Source of the DNA: Bacteroidales bacterium
Lineage (GTDB): Bacteria; Bacteroidota; Bacteroidia; Bacteroidales; WCHB1-69
Reading direction: 5' to 3'
Assembly (NCBI GenBank): GCA_017616775.1
Contig: JAFZXM010000013.1
Location: 1 to 64,000 of the forward strand
DNA: 64,000 nucleotides
In this document: in pieces, positions 62,348 to 64,000 of the stretch
How positions within the stretch are numbered: position 1 is the first letter of the stretch
Layout: the number at the start of each line of letters is the position of its first letter
Notes under the pieces: generated by a model
Told to the model about the DNA's origin: nothing
The model's database searches: none
What the model saw: the letters and a program-made list of their open reading frames with translations, nothing else
Position numbers and translations under genes: made by a program

Positions 62348-63109
62348 TTATCGGATATTTCTTTGACGTAAAATTTCAAACATAATAACACCTGCCGCTA
62401 CGGACACATTGAGAGATTCTATAGTGCCGGTCATGGGGATTTTTACTTTTTGAGAGCACTTGTTCAATATATCGCCGGAGATACCTTCGTATTCATTTCC
62501 CATTACCAGGCAGGTAGGACCGTTAAAGTCGTGTTCATAATAAATTTGACCGGCTTTTTCGGTGCATGCCACCACATTTACTCCGCTTTGTTGTAAATAA
62601 TCAATAATTTCGGCAAGGTTATCGTGCCGGCAGACAGGAATTTGGTGTAATGCTCCGGCAGAGGTTTTTATGGCGTCTTCATTAATTTGAGCCGTATGTT
62701 TGGCCGGTATGATAATGGCATGTACGCCGGCACATTCGGCACTCCGGGCTATGGAGCCGATATTGCGGACATCGGTGAGGCTGTCCAGAATCAGAATAAA
62801 AGGCATTTTTCCTTCTTCGTAAAGGGTGGGTATTATATCAAAAATACTTTGGTATATAATCATGGACATTAAGCATACCACACCCTGGTGATTGCCTTTT
62901 GTATATCTGTTGAGGCGTTCAACGGGAACATATTGGAAAGGAATATTTTGTTGCCGAATCAGGTGAAACAATTCTTTAAACAAATCACCGGACAAGCCCC
63001 GCTGTAATATTATTTTATCTATTTCTTTGCCGCCGGCAATGGCTTCCATAACAGGCCGGATGCCATAAATAAGATGTTTTTTGTTTTTATTGTGTTCCGT
63101 TGCGTTCAT
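62348..63109 (-). CDS. rlmB: 23S rRNA guanosine-2'-O-methyltransferase RlmB (TrmH family)
   Basis: SPOUT methyltransferase (253 aa). The N-terminal substrate-binding domain shows YGIRPVMEAIAGGKEIDKI; the SPOUT core has ILDSLTDVRNIGSIARSAEC near 106-125, VMGNEYEGIS near 207 and the knot motif IPMTGTIESLNVSVAAGV near 225-242. It methylates G2251 of 23S rRNA (E. coli numbering) by family analogy. Promoter box just upstream. Confidence 0.92.
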   Translation of the reverse strand: MNATEHNKNKKHLIYGIRPVMEAIAGGKEIDKIILQRGLSGDLFKELFHLIRQQNIPFQYVPVERLNRYTKGNHQGVVCLMSMIIYQSIFDIIPTLYEEGKMPFILILDSLTDVRNIGSIARSAECAGVHAIIIPAKHTAQINEDAIKTSAGALHQIPVCRHDNLAEIIDYLQQSGVNVVACTEKAGQIYYEHDFNGPTCLVMGNEYEGISGDILNKCSQKVKIPMTGTIESLNVSVAAGVIMFEILRQRNIR

Positions 63110-63128
63110 AATTATATTGTTATTTTTA

Positions 63129-63136
63129 CAAAGGTA
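63129..63136 (-). promoter_or_regulatory. rlmB promoter
   Basis: Minus-strand TACCTTTG, 19 bp upstream of the rlmB start. Confidence 0.5.
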
Positions 63137-63153
63137 TAAAAATATATGTTATG

Positions 63154-64000
63154 CTATTTGATATAAATGATGGAAAGCACTTCCGGAGATGCATAAGGAG
63201 CCCCGGGATATTTGTCGGTAAAATCCAAATTGAGCCAATATTCATCATTTTTATCCAAGCGATAACATATTTGTTTGTTTTTTACTTTTTCGGGAAAGCA
63301 GGTATAAATGGCATTAACATATTTGTCAAACTGATTTTTGTTGCCGCAATACATTTCGGGGTAAACATGATTGGGAGCCCATATTATACGGACATTCACC
63401 CCTATGGCTTTGAGCGTGGAGGCCATAAGTATGCTGTAATCGTCGCAATCTCCGGCCATAAGCTGTATGCTTTCATCAGGAGTGGCAAAATAATCAAAGC
63501 CGGAAGGATCGCTTACATATTTGTAATTGTCCTTGATATATTTTATAAGCGAAAATTGACGGCATATTTGTCGGTATTTGGTATAATATTCATCAAAATA
63601 GAGCAAAGAATGTTCTACGGCAAAATTACGCACAACGGAATCTTTATAGTCAATTTTTTGTTGTATGCGTTTTTGTAAAGAAATATGAGGAGCCTTAGAG
63701 GTTTTGGCAGGTAATATTTCCACTTGGGAGGCTTGATATTTCAAAGAAGTGCTGTTGATGGCGTTGTTGATGACGGCATTGGATTTCCATCCTATTTTAC
63801 CGACTATAAGAATGAGAATGACAAGAGCAAAAATACTTATAGTGATGTTGAACATCCATGTGTATTTGGCGTTAAAGTAGAGTAATAAACCGAAAAAGAC
63901 GGTAAACAAAATGAAAATTTCCACTTGAACACGCCCTATATATACAGGAGGTATGAATTGGGTGACAAATGCAGCCAAAATGAATGACAATACGAAAGAA
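63154..64000 (-). CDS. transglutaminase-like membrane protein, 5' end outside the window
   Basis: The frame is open to the right edge, so the true start probably lies outside (an in-frame TTG at 63990 is the only candidate inside). Two hydrophobic segments precede a soluble domain with the transglutaminase-like pattern MAGDCDDYSILMASTLKAIG (Cys nucleophile) and a histidine in WAPNHVYPEM, followed by aspartate in LNLDFTDKYPG. Such proteins often act as periplasmic cysteine proteases. It stops 45 bp before rlmB. Confidence 0.7.
   Translation of the reverse strand, partial: SFVLSFILAAFVTQFIPPVYIGRVQVEIFILFTVFFGLLLYFNAKYTWMFNITISIFALVILILIVGKIGWKSNAVINNAINSTSLKYQASQVEILPAKTSKAPHISLQKRIQQKIDYKDSVVRNFAVEHSLLYFDEYYTKYRQICRQFSLIKYIKDNYKYVSDPSGFDYFATPDESIQLMAGDCDDYSILMASTLKAIGVNVRIIWAPNHVYPEMYCGNKNQFDKYVNAIYTCFPEKVKNKQICYRLDKNDEYWLNLDFTDKYPGAPYASPEVLSIIYIK

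Noticed and set aside
1..64000. tRNA, rRNA, CRISPR or insertion sequence
   Set aside because: Gaps between genes are short, and I saw no cloverleaf, regularly spaced repeats, transposase motif or terminal inverted repeats.

Overview
The window looks like a chromosomal segment of an anaerobic member of the Bacteroidota, most probably order Bacteroidales. Three lines of evidence agree. Almost every transcription unit is preceded by the Bacteroidota -7 promoter box TAnnTTTG. The window encodes type IX secretion (T9SS) parts and cargo: a PorQ-like protein and three proteins with C-terminal sorting domains. Several genes belong to families that are largely Bacteroidota-specific (DUF2027-Smr, DUF4846, DUF4199, DUF4956/VTC, NagZ-serine hydrolase fusion, single-chain PurL). 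An isolated hydE and a 2[4Fe-4S] ferredoxin fit a fermentative, hydrogenase-bearing anaerobe. I see no rRNA, tRNA, CRISPR array, insertion sequence or phage module.

Layout. 0-4 kb: two AT-rich hypothetical genes, then a leftward group (undecaprenol/diacylglycerol kinase, HD hydrolase, agmatine-deiminase-family enzyme, two unknowns). 4-9 kb: purL with a GT4 glycosyltransferase overlapping its stop. 9-12 kb: a leftward unit of two lipoproteins and a C10 (streptopain-type) protease with a T9SS tail, broken by a one-base shift in an A7 run; a decayed coiled-coil tail lies at its 5' end. 12-16 kb: DUF4846 protein, a C-type-lectin-fold paralogous protein and a tandem pair of repeat lipoproteins. 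16-19.5 kb: tsaC-phoH-porQ-DUF unit and a divergent ferredoxin. 20-27 kb: DUF2027-Smr gene, then a tight uvrD-surE-membrane protein-polyprenyl synthetase-dppB-like unit. 27-29 kb: HlyD-like adaptor and ABC ATPase without a permease, then two small outer-membrane proteins.

29.6-36.7 kb is the most distinctive locus. One co-directional run encodes an outer-membrane protein, a small T9SS cargo protein, a large beta-helix carbohydrate-binding protein, a lipoprotein, a YD/MORN-like secreted protein, a VTC-type polyphosphate polymerase domain protein, a DUF4956 membrane protein and a DUF2490 outer-membrane protein. It looks like a cell-envelope system in which a cytosolic VTC catalyst, an inner-membrane protein and surface proteins act together. 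The CotH kinase that often accompanies these families is absent.

37-48 kb: metallo-hydrolase, DUF1905, folate cyclo-ligase, FadL-like porin, a Tyr/His-rich then Ser-rich lipoprotein, proS, exodeoxyribonuclease III, dppC-like permease and a secreted transglutaminase-like T9SS protein. 48-53 kb: hydE-yraN, then fabG-DUF4199-GT2-GT4. 53-64 kb: NagZ/serine-hydrolase fusion, lipoprotein, NUDIX, pyrE, SRPBCC protein, an unusual PHP-domain/GT39 fusion, a GH5-like lipoprotein, rlmB and a transglutaminase-like membrane protein that runs to the right edge.
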